From Alphaproteobacteria bacterium (GTDB taxonomy: Bacteria > Pseudomonadota > Alphaproteobacteria > Micavibrionales > Micavibrionaceae), in contig NZDE01000011.1 in assembly GCA_002690045.1 (NCBI GenBank), forward strand, positions 1 through 64,000: a DNA stretch of 64,000 nucleotides, written 5' to 3'. The notes under the pieces are model-generated. The model worked only from the letters and a program-made list of their open reading frames with translations, had not been told where the DNA came from and searched no databases. Every line of letters starts with the position of its first letter. Within the stretch, counting starts at the first letter, position 1. Below, piece by piece: positions 37,262 to 47,301 of this stretch. Made by a program: the position numbers and the translations under genes.

Positions 37262-38077
37262 TTATTGTTTTTCTATAAAATCATAAACACGCTGAAGGTA
37301 ATCAGTTTCATAAATATCATTATGCCCCGCCCCTTTAAATATATGGAGCAGCTTAGGTTCTGATACAGAATTATAAAGGGTCTCACCATGTATAGTTGGA
37401 ATAACATTATCTCGTTCGGCCAACAAAAATAAGCTGCGTCCTTTATAGTTAGCCAGATATTCCACATTATCAAAATTGTCTTTCAACAAATAATCTAAGC
37501 CAATGATGAAGGGGTATTTTTTCTTAGCTACTGCGGCAATAGAATCGTAAGGCACCTGTAAAACAAGTGTAGGCACATCATATTTTGTCGCTACATAACT
37601 TGCAGGGCCGCTACCTAAAGATTCTCCGTAAATGACAATGTCCTTTGCTTCATAGCCTAGTTCAAATAGCTTCTGTATATAGCCATCAGCATCTGCAATG
37701 ATATTGTCTTTGGATGGTTTGCCTTGATTGCCGTTATACCCTGAATACTCGGCAAACAAAGCGCCATAACCTGTTGCGAGCAATGGAAGAAAAGCGGCAT
37801 AGCGTGATGCAACATTACCTGCATTACCGTGAAAATGCAGAATAACGCCCTTATGTACATCAGTGGGAGGAATGAACCAGCCTTCTGGGCTATAACCACG
37901 ATTCTGCGTGTCTATAGCGCTAAGCAGTGATACGCCTTCTGGCGCCTTGTTGATACCAATTGGATAATAAAGAATTTGACGCTGCGCCAGATATAGAACG
38001 ACAATTATGCCGACATAAATGAGCAATAACACACCAAGTACAGACATTATAGCTTCCTTTATATCTTTCCAGTTCAT
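37262..38077 (-). CDS. Alpha/beta hydrolase (BEM46-like), membrane-anchored
   Basis: 271-aa hydrolase with an N-terminal membrane segment (about residues 11-31) and an exported domain. The nucleophile elbow is VIYGESLGSGPASY (Ser in GESLG), the acid is in LAERDNVIPTIHGE, and the catalytic His in FKGAGHNDIYE. The oxyanion region is LHFHGNAGNVASR. This layout matches the alpha/beta hydrolase 12/BEM46 family; the substrate is unknown. It lies 10 bases downstream of the ABC exporter gene. Confidence 0.85.
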   Translation of the reverse strand: MNWKDIKEAIMSVLGVLLLIYVGIIVVLYLAQRQILYYPIGINKAPEGVSLLSAIDTQNRGYSPEGWFIPPTDVHKGVILHFHGNAGNVASRYAAFLPLLATGYGALFAEYSGYNGNQGKPSKDNIIADADGYIQKLFELGYEAKDIVIYGESLGSGPASYVATKYDVPTLVLQVPYDSIAAVAKKKYPFIIGLDYLLKDNFDNVEYLANYKGRSLFLLAERDNVIPTIHGETLYNSVSEPKLLHIFKGAGHNDIYETDYLQRVYDFIEKQ

Positions 38078-38087
38078 CGCCTACCCC

Positions 38088-39863
38088 TTAATGATCTAGT
38101 GCCCCGCTATAAAGAGCTTTATATGGCCCATCACTGGCAATAAGTTCTTCATGTGAACCCTTTTGGACAATGCGCCCTTGGTCAATATAGACAATCATAT
38201 CGGCATCCTTAATGGTAGACAGCCTATGTGCGATTATAAGAGTCGTGCGCCCCTTTTGTATTTTATTGAGCGTTTGCTGAATTTGCTTTTCCGATTCATT
38301 ATCTAGAGCCGATGTCGCTTCATCGAGCAATAAAATTGGCGCTTGCTTTAATAATGCGCGGGCAATCGAAATACGCTGCTTCTGACCGCCAGACAGGCGC
38401 GTACCATGCTCGCCAAGGCGTGTTTCATAGCCATCAGGTAATGATAAAATGAAATCATGGATGGCGGCTTCTTTAGCAGCGGCCTCAATACGGCCTTGAT
38501 CCAGTTCATCCAAGCCATATGCGATATTACGCGCCACCGTATCATCAAATATAAAGACATCCTGCGACACCAAAGCAATATGCTTACGTAGTGATTCCAG
38601 AGTGATATCTTGGATATTTTGCCCGTTAATTTTAATCGCACCTGATTTTATGTCGTAAAAACGCGGCAACATATTCATAAGCGTTGTCTTGCCCCCACCA
38701 GATGGTCCCACGATAGCCGTAACGGTTTGTGGCGCTAATGTCAGGGTAAAGTTATTAATCAGCCCCTTATCTTCATCTTCATAAGAAAATGATACGTCAT
38801 CATATGATATTTCGGCGATGTCAAAAGTCGCAGGCTGTGCATTTGGTTTGTCTTTTATTTGTGGGTCACAATCTTTATAGCGGAATACACGCTCCGCTGC
38901 GCCCAAGCCCTGCTGAATACTGTTATTCAGACGCGCCAATTTTTTCATGGGTTCATAGGCCAGTGAAAATGCACCAATAAACGATATTAATGTACCGGGC
39001 GTTAGTTCACCGGCAGATATTTGATATGCGCCGTAGACCATAATGCCTGAAACAACCAAGCCCACTAAAATTTCATTGATTGGGGTTGATAAATGGCTGA
39101 TCTGGGCAGTTTTTACGTTTAAATCACGTACATTGCTAATGACTTTACCTGTACGCTGTATTTCTGCGTCTTCAGCATTATAGGCCTGAATCTGACGGAT
39201 TCCTTGAAACAAGCCTACAAGCAATGCAGATAAATCTGCAATTTCGCTTTGTAGTTTCTTTGATACTTTGCGGATACGCTTACCAAGACGCATTACGAAG
39301 AATGTCGCAAGCGGGAAAATACCAAAAACGATGAGTGATAATTTCCAATCCTGATAGATCATCAAGCCAAGCAAGCCCAAAAGAGTCAGAACGTTTTTAC
39401 CCAAGCCGACAATAGAATCGGTAACAGTTGCGCGCATAACTGCAACATCACTTATCACGCCAGAGACAAGCATGCCACTAGATTGCCGCTTAAAGAATCC
39501 AAGATCGAGCACCATAAAGTGGCTAAATAGAGATGTTTGAATATCCGCGATGACGGATTGGCTCATTTTACTCATCATGACGCTATGCACATAATGGGCA
39601 GAGCCGCGGATAATAAATGTAACAAGTATCGCAAGTACGTATACCCAAATACCACTCACTTTAGATGGATCATTTTGCACAGCAATCAAAACTTCGTCCA
39701 TAGCAGGCTGAAGCAGCTTGGCAAAGGATACCGTCATCATGGCATCAATCGCCATAAAGAACAGCGCAAAAAGTATTGTACCCTTATAGGGGCGCATATA
39801 TTCACGCCAAATACGCTTAATAAGTTTTGCGCTATGTGTTGATGTGTCTGTGTGATTTTTCAT
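38088..39863 (-). CDS. ABC exporter, MsbA-like (lipid A/multidrug type)
   Basis: 591-aa half transporter with an N-terminal six-helix membrane domain and a C-terminal ATPase. Walker A GPSGGGKTTLMNM; signature LSGGQKQRISIARALL; Walker B ILLLDEATSALD; H loop IIAHRLSTI. The coupling between membrane and ATPase domains (about residue 330) matches MsbA-type exporters. MsbA, a lipid A flippase, is the best guess; a drug exporter is possible. The hydrolase follows by 10 bases. Confidence 0.85.
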   Translation of the reverse strand: MKNHTDTSTHSAKLIKRIWREYMRPYKGTILFALFFMAIDAMMTVSFAKLLQPAMDEVLIAVQNDPSKVSGIWVYVLAILVTFIIRGSAHYVHSVMMSKMSQSVIADIQTSLFSHFMVLDLGFFKRQSSGMLVSGVISDVAVMRATVTDSIVGLGKNVLTLLGLLGLMIYQDWKLSLIVFGIFPLATFFVMRLGKRIRKVSKKLQSEIADLSALLVGLFQGIRQIQAYNAEDAEIQRTGKVISNVRDLNVKTAQISHLSTPINEILVGLVVSGIMVYGAYQISAGELTPGTLISFIGAFSLAYEPMKKLARLNNSIQQGLGAAERVFRYKDCDPQIKDKPNAQPATFDIAEISYDDVSFSYEDEDKGLINNFTLTLAPQTVTAIVGPSGGGKTTLMNMLPRFYDIKSGAIKINGQNIQDITLESLRKHIALVSQDVFIFDDTVARNIAYGLDELDQGRIEAAAKEAAIHDFILSLPDGYETRLGEHGTRLSGGQKQRISIARALLKQAPILLLDEATSALDNESEKQIQQTLNKIQKGRTTLIIAHRLSTIKDADMIVYIDQGRIVQKGSHEELIASDGPYKALYSGALDH

Positions 39864-39898
39864 GAACGTAATTAAGCAGAAGGAAACGCGTTTGTATA

Positions 39899-40816
39899 CT
39901 ATAAAAGTTTACGGCGTCTTTTATGCTTACGATCTGGCAGCGCCTTACCCCATTTGAAATTCTCAAGAAGGTATTTCGGACGCAAGTTATTGTATTGTGT
40001 TGATAAGATGTTCAAGGCACGATCAACATCCGCTGGGCCTTGGCAGTTTTTGAAAGCCGCGGCGTGAATGCCCGTGCGCACAAGACAAGTATCCATACCT
40101 GCAAGTGATGCACCAAGAATATCATGTGCCATGGTGTCCCCAACCATGACTGTGTCACCTGGGAATATATCATTTTCCTGCAGGAAATCTACGCAGGCTT
40201 TGTATATAGGCTTATATGGTTTACCGATATATTCAACAATACCGCCAAAGTCCTTATATTTACTGGCAATTGCATTTGGCCCACCAAGATACGCCGCCCC
40301 CAATAAAGATAAGCTGTCAGGGTTAAGGCACACGGCCTTTAAGTGGCGTTGTACGCCCTTCCTTAGTATTGGCGTAACATCATCAAGGTATTGCCCTTTA
40401 GGCAAGCCAACAATAACTAAGAAATCAGCTTCTTTAATATCATCAACGCGCTCTAAATCTAGGTCATTAATGATAGGGTAATTATCTTCAGGAGAAATAA
40501 GGTAATATTTCTTACCAAAACCGCTTTCTTCATTAGACAGCAAGTCACGTAAATACTGACCCGCTGTAATTATCTTTGAATACATAGTTGGCGTTATACC
40601 CATTTTCTTAAGGCGCGCCTTCATGTCCTTAGCATCAATTGCAGCGTTTGATAATAATATAACTGTTTTGCCGCGCGCACTGAGCTCTTTTAATGCGTAT
40701 GGCACATCATCAAAGGCTTTTTTGCCGTTGTGGAGCACACCCCATAGGTCGAGGATAAAACCCATATAGCTATCGGATATATCTGATACACCAGCACAAA
40801 ATTTAGTCTTATTCAT
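39899..40816 (-). CDS. HAD-superfamily class IIA hydrolase (TIGR01459-like)
   Basis: 305-aa phosphatase. Motif I is FILDLWGVLHNGKKAF (nucleophile Asp in DLWG, class IIA form), motif II reads VILLSNAA, and the C-terminal motif IV is PGDTVMVGDTMAHDILGASLAGMDTCLVRTG. The cap domain includes GLPKGQ. A specific substrate cannot be inferred. The gene lies between the ABC exporter and nuoI. Confidence 0.88.
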   Translation of the reverse strand: MNKTKFCAGVSDISDSYMGFILDLWGVLHNGKKAFDDVPYALKELSARGKTVILLSNAAIDAKDMKARLKKMGITPTMYSKIITAGQYLRDLLSNEESGFGKKYYLISPEDNYPIINDLDLERVDDIKEADFLVIVGLPKGQYLDDVTPILRKGVQRHLKAVCLNPDSLSLLGAAYLGGPNAIASKYKDFGGIVEYIGKPYKPIYKACVDFLQENDIFPGDTVMVGDTMAHDILGASLAGMDTCLVRTGIHAAAFKNCQGPADVDRALNILSTQYNNLRPKYLLENFKWGKALPDRKHKRRRKLL

Positions 40817-40853
40817 TATTACTTAGACCATTCAAAACATTGTTAAACTGAAC

Positions 40854-41339
40854 TTAGCGATACGGCGCATCAGCCACAAGATTCGCAGCAATTTGCGCTT
40901 CCCATTTATCACCGTTTTCCAGTAATTTATCTTTATTGTAGTAAAGCTCTTCACGTGTTTCGGTTGAGAACTCAAAATTAGGACCTTCAACAATTGCATC
41001 TACAGGGCAAGCCTCAGCACATAGGCCGCAGTAAATACATTTTGTCATGTCAATATCATAGCGTGTTGTTCGGCGGGATCCATCTTCACGTGGTTCAGCC
41101 TCAATTGTAATCGCCAAAGCAGGACAAATGGCTTCACAAAGTTTACACGCAATACAGCGTTCCTCACCATTTGGATAACGACGCAGCGCGTGCTCACCGC
41201 GGAAACGTGGGCTAATAGGCCCCTTTTCATTTGGATAGTTAATCGTCACGCGCGGCATGAAAAACATATATTTAAGGGTTAAAAGAAAACCCTTTACAAT
41301 TTCATAGAGCAAAAACGATTTAGCGTATTGAACAAACAT
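40854..41339 (-). CDS. nuoI: NADH-quinone oxidoreductase subunit I
   Basis: 161-aa complex I subunit carrying two 4Fe-4S clusters: [13 protein letters not shown] and [15 protein letters not shown]. The N-terminal helical hairpin and the sequence [28 protein letters not shown] are typical. It follows nuoH in the same orientation (39 bases between). Other nuo genes are not in the window. Confidence 0.97.
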   Translation of the reverse strand: MFVQYAKSFLLYEIVKGFLLTLKYMFFMPRVTINYPNEKGPISPRFRGEHALRRYPNGEERCIACKLCEAICPALAITIEAEPREDGSRRTTRYDIDMTKCIYCGLCAEACPVDAIVEGPNFEFSTETREELYYNKDKLLENGDKWEAQIAANLVADAPYR

Positions 41340-41378
41340 ATTTTATAACCTGCAAATTAATATTGATGATTACCCGCA

Positions 41379-42392
41379 TCAATTCGGAAGCGATTCAGTA
41401 TAAACTAAAATGCCTGAAACCAAAACCACCCAAATTAAAGTAAGTGGCAAGAATATTTTCCAGCCCAAACGCATTAACTGATCATAGCGATAACGTGGCA
41501 ATGTTGCACGCGCCCAGAGGAACACAAACAACACCCCGCATGTTTTAAGCACAAACCAAATAACGCCAGGCACTATAGCCAAGGATTCAATGCCAAATGG
41601 AGGCAACCAACCGCCAAGGAAAAGAACTGTTGTAATTGCACTCATAAGAATCATGTTGGCATATTCGCCCAAGAAGAACAGCGCGAATGACATAGATGAA
41701 TATTCAACCATAAAGCCGCCTGTGATTTCAGATTCGCCCTCCGGCAAATCAAATGGCGCACGGTTTGTTTCCGCCAGAATCGAAATCAAGAACACGATAA
41801 ACATAGGGAACAACAATGCCTGTATCCACAATGGACGCTCTGCCAATACAATTTCAGAAAGGTTGAGTGATCCTGTCACAAGCAAGACATTTACTATAAT
41901 CAAACCCATGGAAACTTCATAAGAGATCATCTGCGATGCAGAACGCATGGCGCCCAAGAATGCATATTTAGAGTTCGACGCCCAGCCAGCCATAATAATG
42001 CCATATACCCCCATAGATGAAATGGCAAAGAGGTATAGAATACCGACATTAATATCAGCCAGTACAAGTTTCGCATCGACCGGAATAACCACCCACGAAA
42101 CAAGCGCCAACATAAACAATAACATCGGCGCAATAATAAAGACGGGTTTATTGGACTGGGTCGGAACAATCGTTTCTTTTGATAGCAATTTTATACCATC
42201 AGCAATTGGCTGTAACAAACCAAACGGCCCAACAGTCATTGGCCCTTGGCGCCGCTGCATAGCACCCATAACTTTACGCTCGGCATATGTGAGGTAGGCT
42301 ACGCCACCAAGTACCGCACCGACAAGAATGCCAATATGCAGCAACATGAATAAGCCCGGCATTACATATATGTTCACAAAATCAGGTGACAT
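41379..42392 (-). CDS. nuoH: NADH-quinone oxidoreductase subunit H
   Basis: 337-aa membrane subunit at the quinone-binding site. Characteristic segments: [82 protein letters not shown] and [20 protein letters not shown]. The nuoH-nuoI pair is retained but upstream nuoA-G and downstream nuoJ-N are not adjacent. Confidence 0.97.
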   Translation of the reverse strand: MSPDFVNIYVMPGLFMLLHIGILVGAVLGGVAYLTYAERKVMGAMQRRQGPMTVGPFGLLQPIADGIKLLSKETIVPTQSNKPVFIIAPMLLFMLALVSWVVIPVDAKLVLADINVGILYLFAISSMGVYGIIMAGWASNSKYAFLGAMRSASQMISYEVSMGLIIVNVLLVTGSLNLSEIVLAERPLWIQALLFPMFIVFLISILAETNRAPFDLPEGESEITGGFMVEYSSMSFALFFLGEYANMILMSAITTVLFLGGWLPPFGIESLAIVPGVIWFVLKTCGVLFVFLWARATLPRYRYDQLMRLGWKIFLPLTLIWVVLVSGILVYTESLPN

Positions 42393-42432
42393 GAGACGTC
42401 CTCTTTATAATACTACCATTAAATGTTTTGGA

Positions 42433-43092
42433 TTAATCTAACGCCTTATCGACCAAGCGTTCTAATTCCTTCTTCACTAAGCGCTCCGCTATTGTCGGCA
42501 TATTCTCATCAACCCACTGACGAAGCATTGGACGAAGCATATCACGGACAATATCTTCAAGCGTATGGCCATGAGTACCTGGACGGTTTACAGGAATACT
42601 TTGTGCTAATCTTTCGAATGCACCCAAGGTCGCTTCTGCAGTAACCCCTTCAATAATTGCATCTTTATTATCTTCTTCAATTTTATCAGGCACTTCAGCT
42701 ACTTCTTCTATAGCGGGTTCATCATCTTCATCTTCATCTTCATCTTCATCTTCATCTTCATCTTCATCCGCATCAAAGTCAATGTCCATATCACTCATCA
42801 ACGTCTCATCAGCCTCTGGAAGCTCCTCATCAAAACTATCTTCTTCAGGCAATGCTTCCGTTAGCTCCAGAACATCTTCTTCAACTGGCTCTTCCTCTGC
42901 AACGGGTTCTGGTTCTGGTTCTGGCTCTGGCACAGGTTCAGCCTTTTCTTCAGCAGGCTCAGCTGCAGGAACTTCTTCCTGCTCTACAGCTTCTTCACCA
43001 GAATCATCTTCCTCGTCATCATCAGAAATGATTTGACGGATAGATGCTAAGATCTCTTCGATGGATGGTTCTTCTTGATTATCTTCTGCCAT
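42433..43092 (-). CDS. popZ: PopZ-like polar organising protein (DUF2497)
   Basis: 219-aa protein with PopZ architecture: N-terminal helix EPSIEEILASIRQIISDD, a long acidic, proline-rich disordered middle (about 30-140) with an ED repeat, and a C-terminal helical multimerisation region (LEDIVRDMLRPMLRQWVDENMPTIAERLVKKELERLV). PopZ builds the cell-pole scaffold in alphaproteobacteria. The middle contains the hexamer repeat at 42723-42764. The C-terminal domain is about 55 residues, as expected. Confidence 0.88.
   Translation of the reverse strand: MAEDNQEEPSIEEILASIRQIISDDDEEDDSGEEAVEQEEVPAAEPAEEKAEPVPEPEPEPEPVAEEEPVEEDVLELTEALPEEDSFDEELPEADETLMSDMDIDFDADEDEDEDEDEDEDEDDEPAIEEVAEVPDKIEEDNKDAIIEGVTAEATLGAFERLAQSIPVNRPGTHGHTLEDIVRDMLRPMLRQWVDENMPTIAERLVKKELERLVDKALD
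42723..42764 (-). repeat. Tandem 6-bp repeat coding Asp/Glu pairs in popZ
   Basis: Seven consecutive perfect copies of CATCTT on the plus strand (encoding an acidic ED run on the minus strand). It lies in the disordered linker, so copy-number variation would not break the frame (6 bases each). Confidence 0.95.
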
Positions 43093-43214
43093 AAATGTAA
43101 GCCATTAACGATTCATTAACTTTTATACTATGCACCAGTCTGTATGATGTAGTCTGTTTTGTCAAAGCTGTGTATCCATTAAAAATGGTTTATTCCACTG
43201 CTAACTACATATTT

Positions 43215-43234
43215 TGTAAACGGCGCCGTTTACA
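43215..43234. repeat. Perfect 20-bp palindrome
   Basis: TGTAAACGGC/GCCGTTTACA is a perfect inverted repeat without a spacer. It lies in the 168-base gap downstream of the pcm-like gene and upstream of popZ (both minus strand). It is not followed by a T run, so a protein-binding site is more likely than a terminator. Confidence 0.6.
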
Positions 43235-43260
43235 TTATGATGCCATTCTAAACGTTTATA

Positions 43261-43926
43261 TTAAAAAGAAAATGATTCTTCAGCTGCAAAACCACTAAGC
43301 ACATGACCATTTGTTTCAAATAATACGCGTTTATCGCATTGGTTATCCGCGCGCTTTGTAAGCAAAACAACCTGACCGTAGCTTTTTGCAGATATACGAC
43401 GTTCAATATAACAAAGGCGACCACCAATATTAAGTTGATCCAATAGTGCTTCAGGAATAACCTCTGCCGCACCGTTTATAATTATAACATCATACGGCCC
43501 GTGTTTAGCGTCACCGTCATTAAGCGCATTATCAACATGAAGAATATTTAATAGGTCCATATCAATAAGTGTTGTCTTGGCTTGTTCCAAAAAATCAGCT
43601 TGATTCTCCACCGCAACAACTGTTGTTGCCAGCTGTGATAACACAGCAGCAGAATACCCTGTCGCGCCACCTATATCCAAAACAACATCATCTGGCTTCA
43701 CCTTCGTTGCATGAATCATACGTGCATGTACCATTGGAGAAATAAGGAATCGTTCGTGCCCTAAAGGAAGCTCATTATCCGCATAAGCGATAGAACGTTG
43801 CATTTGCGATACAAAACGCTCACGCGGTGTATTTTTATACGCAGTAAGTACACGTTCATCATTAACGCCACATGGGTGCAACTGACATTCGACCATATTT
43901 TTTCGGGCTACAGAATAATCTGTCAT
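43261..43926 (-). CDS. Protein-L-isoaspartate O-methyltransferase-like protein
   Basis: 221-aa SAM-dependent methyltransferase. N-terminal region ARKNMVECQLHPCGVNDERVLTAYKNTPRERFVSQMQRSIAYADNELPLG is Pcm-like, followed by SAM motif I VVLDIGGATGYSAAVLSQLA and motif II. It differs from the canonical protein repair enzyme in the C-terminal part, typical of the alphaproteobacterial Pcm-like paralogs. The ATG at 43926 (AGG 9 bases upstream) is preferred over the frame start at 44034. Confidence 0.85.
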   Translation of the reverse strand: MTDYSVARKNMVECQLHPCGVNDERVLTAYKNTPRERFVSQMQRSIAYADNELPLGHERFLISPMVHARMIHATKVKPDDVVLDIGGATGYSAAVLSQLATTVVAVENQADFLEQAKTTLIDMDLLNILHVDNALNDGDAKHGPYDVIIINGAAEVIPEALLDQLNIGGRLCYIERRISAKSYGQVVLLTKRADNQCDKRVLFETNGHVLSGFAAEESFSF

Positions 43927-44113
43927 TTTGAAATACCTACAATTTTTTAATATCGATAAAGACTTAGCGCATAATACAAACATATTTTGATACAGAACAA
44001 AATATGAAATATTGCGCGATAAAAAATATAACACGAAAAAATGATATAAAAAGCTGGATTTTCTAATTTAAAGGTGATAATTCATATAAACCTTTTCAGG
44101 TAGCCAGTTTTGC

Positions 44114-44187
44114 GGCGCGATGGCAGAGTGGCGATGCAGCGGATTGCAAATCCGTGTACGCCGGTTCGATTCCGGCTCGTGCCTCCA
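44114..44187 (+). tRNA. tRNA-Cys (anticodon GCA)
   Basis: Acceptor GGCGCGA with TCGTGCC (one G-T pair), discriminator T and CCA; loop TTGCAAA with anticodon GCA; T arm GCCGGTTCGATTCCGGC. 74 bases. tRNA-Asn follows 115 bases downstream. Confidence 0.97.
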
Positions 44188-44255
44188 TTTTTTACTGGTT
44201 ATTTCTAATAAATGAAATAAATCTGCATTTTTTTGGTTTATTAGAAAAAACAGAA

Positions 44256-44283
44256 TTGACAGGCTAAAAAAAATCTGTATTTT
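44256..44283 (+). promoter_or_regulatory. Promoter of tRNA-Asn
   Basis: A consensus TTGACA (44256-44261) and TATTTT (44278-44283) are 16 bases apart; transcription would start about 10 bases before tRNA-Asn. Strong -35, fair -10. Confidence 0.65.
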
Positions 44284-44302
44284 CTGTTTCCACAAACGGT
44301 GT

Positions 44303-44377
44303 TCCCCGGTAGCTCAGTGGTAGAGCAGTTGACTGTTAATCAATTGGTCGCTGGTTCGAATCCGGCCCGGGGAGCCA
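44303..44377 (+). tRNA. tRNA-Asn (anticodon GTT)
   Basis: Acceptor TCCCCGG with CCGGGGA, discriminator G and CCA; loop CTGTTAA with anticodon GTT in a GTTGA/TCAAT stem; T arm GCTGGTTCGAATCCGGC. 75 bases. Its own promoter lies in the gap after tRNA-Cys. Confidence 0.97.
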
Positions 44378-44408
44378 GTTTGTATTTCCCCCTCTTTTTT
44401 TCTAATAT

Positions 44409-46112
44409 TTATATTTGGGTCATTCGTTTTATACGGGCGCTTATATCCTTTACTGAGGATAACGCGCTTTGTGTATTGTGTGATATTTCACGTGTGGCTT
44501 CATCTTGTTTATACAAGGCATCAGCGGAGTTCGTAACATAATCATCAACGGATGCTGCTTGCGAAACAATATTTTCTATACTATCCGCGACATTCGTAGA
44601 TAATCCCTGCACAACTGATATTTGTTGTGCAATGTCATCTGTTGCTTTTGCCGTTTGATTTGCAAGATTCTTCACTTCATTTGCCACAACAGCAAAGCCT
44701 TTACCAGATTCTCCAGCACGCGCGGCCTCAATTGTCGCATTAAGGGCGAGAAGATTAACTTGCTCTGCAATTTCCCTGATAAGCTGTACAACCCCTTCCA
44801 TTGATGCAACTGTGTCCATCAGGCTACCACTCGCTTCACTTGTTGTGCGGATTTTTTGTGTAATATCAGATACCGCATTTTTTGATGATGTCATGTTTTG
44901 ATTAATTTCATCAATTGCAGCAGACATGTTTTGGATCGCGGTTGTGATCTCTTCCATTTTAGGGACGGTTTCATCAGTTAACCCCATAGTGCGCATTAAT
45001 GGTGTTACATTTGTCGCAAACTTAATAACCTTTAATGGCCGTTTATTCATATCGAATATTGGTGTGTAATATGCGTGGATCCATACATCTTTACCTGACT
45101 TAGCAATACGCCGATATATACGCGACTCAGGCTGACCATCACCTAATTTTTGCCAGAATGCTTTGTATTCTGCTGTGTTCCTTTCCTGCGCATCCACAAA
45201 CATACTATGATGCTTACCTCTTACTTCGTCTAAACTATACCCCATTGTTTTAAGGAAATTTTCGTTCGCGTCTATAATTGTGCCATCTAAATTGAACTCA
45301 ATTACGGCCTGCGAACGTTTGATTGCGCTAACCTGCCCATGGAAATTGGCATATTCTAGTTTTTGCCGTGTAATATCAGAAGCATATTTAACAACTTTAA
45401 ATGGCTTACCATTCATATCAAAAATTGGATTATAGCTTGATTGTATCCAGACCTCTTTGCCGCCTTTACCAAAACGCTTATAGATCCCAGCCTCAAACTC
45501 GCCACGCCCTAAATTGTCCCAAAAGGCTTTATATTCTGCACTTTCACCATACGCCTTATCAACAAACAGACTATGATGTTTGCCTTGGACCTCCTGTAAA
45601 GAATAGCCCATAACATTTAAGAAGTTATCATTAGCATCAATAATCGTACCATCTAAATTGAATTCAATTACGGCCTGTGAACGGCTAATTGCAGCTATCT
45701 GGCCTTTGTAATCTGCGTTGGTTAATCTATCCAGTGTTATATCTGTCGCAACCTTCACAACACCATAAGGGCGACCTTTTTTGTCAAGCAAGGGGTTATA
45801 AGATGCTCTTATCCAAATTTCTTTACCATTTTTCCCTATACGCTTATAAATCTTCGAGTCATATTCACCTTGCGCTAGGCGTTCCCAAAAGGCTTTATAT
45901 TCGGCGCTCTGTTTATCTTGCTCCTCAACAAACATGCTATGGTGCTGCCCTTGAATATCTTTCAGAGTATAGCCCATAACATTTAGGAAGTTCTCATTGG
46001 CATCCACGATCATTCCATCAAGCGTGAATTCAATAATTGCTTGAGATCTGCTTATAGCGTTGTATTTATCTAAAGACTTATCTGCGCGTTTGCGCTTAAA
46101 AAGAAAATTCAT
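44409..46112 (-). CDS. Soluble chemoreceptor with three tandem PAS domains
   Basis: 567-aa cytoplasmic methyl-accepting protein without membrane segments. Three near-identical PAS/PAC units begin at about residues 21, 143 and 265, an exact period of 122 residues (each with SQA(V/I)[15 protein letters not shown] and SAEYKAFW-type segments). The chemoreceptor signalling domain (about 385-560) has tip [35 protein letters not shown]. BdlA- or Aer2-like redox or oxygen sensing is plausible; bound cofactors cannot be read from the sequence. The repeats point to recent internal duplication. Confidence 0.92.
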   Translation of the reverse strand: MNFLFKRKRADKSLDKYNAISRSQAIIEFTLDGMIVDANENFLNVMGYTLKDIQGQHHSMFVEEQDKQSAEYKAFWERLAQGEYDSKIYKRIGKNGKEIWIRASYNPLLDKKGRPYGVVKVATDITLDRLTNADYKGQIAAISRSQAVIEFNLDGTIIDANDNFLNVMGYSLQEVQGKHHSLFVDKAYGESAEYKAFWDNLGRGEFEAGIYKRFGKGGKEVWIQSSYNPIFDMNGKPFKVVKYASDITRQKLEYANFHGQVSAIKRSQAVIEFNLDGTIIDANENFLKTMGYSLDEVRGKHHSMFVDAQERNTAEYKAFWQKLGDGQPESRIYRRIAKSGKDVWIHAYYTPIFDMNKRPLKVIKFATNVTPLMRTMGLTDETVPKMEEITTAIQNMSAAIDEINQNMTSSKNAVSDITQKIRTTSEASGSLMDTVASMEGVVQLIREIAEQVNLLALNATIEAARAGESGKGFAVVANEVKNLANQTAKATDDIAQQISVVQGLSTNVADSIENIVSQAASVDDYVTNSADALYKQDEATREISHNTQSALSSVKDISARIKRMTQI

Positions 46113-46204
46113 TTAAATGCACCCTTAAAATATTTTTTTCGTAATATACAAGAATTATACATTAGTACTTTTTAATATAAGGTTAAGCCATGAATACATT
46201 GGTA

Positions 46205-47116
46205 CTATTCAATGTACGTAGAGAAGAATGACCATATTAAAGAGGATGCATTAAATGCCTCTGATGGACCATCGGCACGCTTTGTGCCCTTCTGACCACC
46301 GGGCCAAGAATGCCCGCCATCATATGTTATATAGTGCATAACATCAGCGTTGATAGGACAGTCAAACTTATCTACCTGATATAGTTGATACTTAGTCGTA
46401 TTTGGACCACTTACTTCACAACCGTTATTAGCCGCCCAGAATGCCCCTTGATACGATATTGGTTTAAGGGGCGTGCCGTCCCACTGATTCTTGGCGCGCC
46501 CTCCAGTATGACCGCCATCTACGGGGATAGATTTATCAAGCACGCTATTTATAATTAGCATTGGCACAGCTTTATGTGGCATCACCTCGTCACCAAACAA
46601 GCCAGAGATAACGGGCGCCGCAGCCTTTAATTTATCAGGTCGTGCTGCGGCATAGTGATGCGTCATCATACCGCCATTAGATAGCCCAGTCATAAAAACG
46701 GCATCTGCATTTGCATCAAAGCGTTTTACAACGTCATCAATAACCGCGGTAAGAAAACCAACATCATCCGCCTGTGATTTCATGGCGTAAGCGCAGCAAT
46801 GTTTTGCATTCCATGTTCTTAAATTCATGCGCCCGCGCGCGTTGCCATCAGGGAAAACGGCAATAAAACCTTCTTGCACAGCTAACTTATCGAAGCCAGT
46901 CATAGCCGCGGCGTTCTGACCATTTCCGCCGCCGCCATGCAGCACAATAACAACAGGCATATTCTTAGTTAGCTGATGCGCAGGATAGGCTGTGTAGTAG
47001 CTACGCGCCTTGCCATGATGCTTTATACTATGCGCGTTTAGTGCATTTGCAGCTGGTGCTGTAGCGCCGAATAAAGCTATAAGAATCAAATATAAGAAAT
47101 AACGTAAACCGCACAT
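46205..47116 (-). CDS. Secreted polyhydroxybutyrate-depolymerase-family esterase
   Basis: About 303-aa exported hydrolase. The start at 47116 has GGGGG upstream and gives a signal peptide (YFLYLILIALFGATAPAANA). The domain has an LHGGGGNGQNAA oxyanion loop, GLSNGGMMTHHY (catalytic Ser), an Asp in INSVLDKSIP and a His in GGHSWPGG, as in LpqC/feruloyl-esterase-type PHB depolymerases. The extracellular or periplasmic substrate is unknown; polyester or ferulate ester are candidates. Confidence 0.82.
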   Translation of the reverse strand: MCGLRYFLYLILIALFGATAPAANALNAHSIKHHGKARSYYTAYPAHQLTKNMPVVIVLHGGGGNGQNAAAMTGFDKLAVQEGFIAVFPDGNARGRMNLRTWNAKHCCAYAMKSQADDVGFLTAVIDDVVKRFDANADAVFMTGLSNGGMMTHHYAAARPDKLKAAAPVISGLFGDEVMPHKAVPMLIINSVLDKSIPVDGGHTGGRAKNQWDGTPLKPISYQGAFWAANNGCEVSGPNTTKYQLYQVDKFDCPINADVMHYITYDGGHSWPGGQKGTKRADGPSEAFNASSLIWSFFSTYIE

Positions 47117-47301
47117 AACACCCCCTTTAAACTGGAACACGCATACATATTAACAACGTGGATTCCTTGATTTCCCTTCGCTATACACAGGCATTCATGC
47201 CAACGCATTGAATAAACAATGAAAAAAATATACTATAAATATAAATTTAACTCATTTTTCTTACAATGGTGAGTATATAACTATTCTTTAATGGGTAATG
47301 A

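Noticed and set aside
42721-42770. Hexamer repeats considered as a CRISPR or mobile repeat
   Set aside because: They are 6-bp in-frame units within popZ, without spacers.
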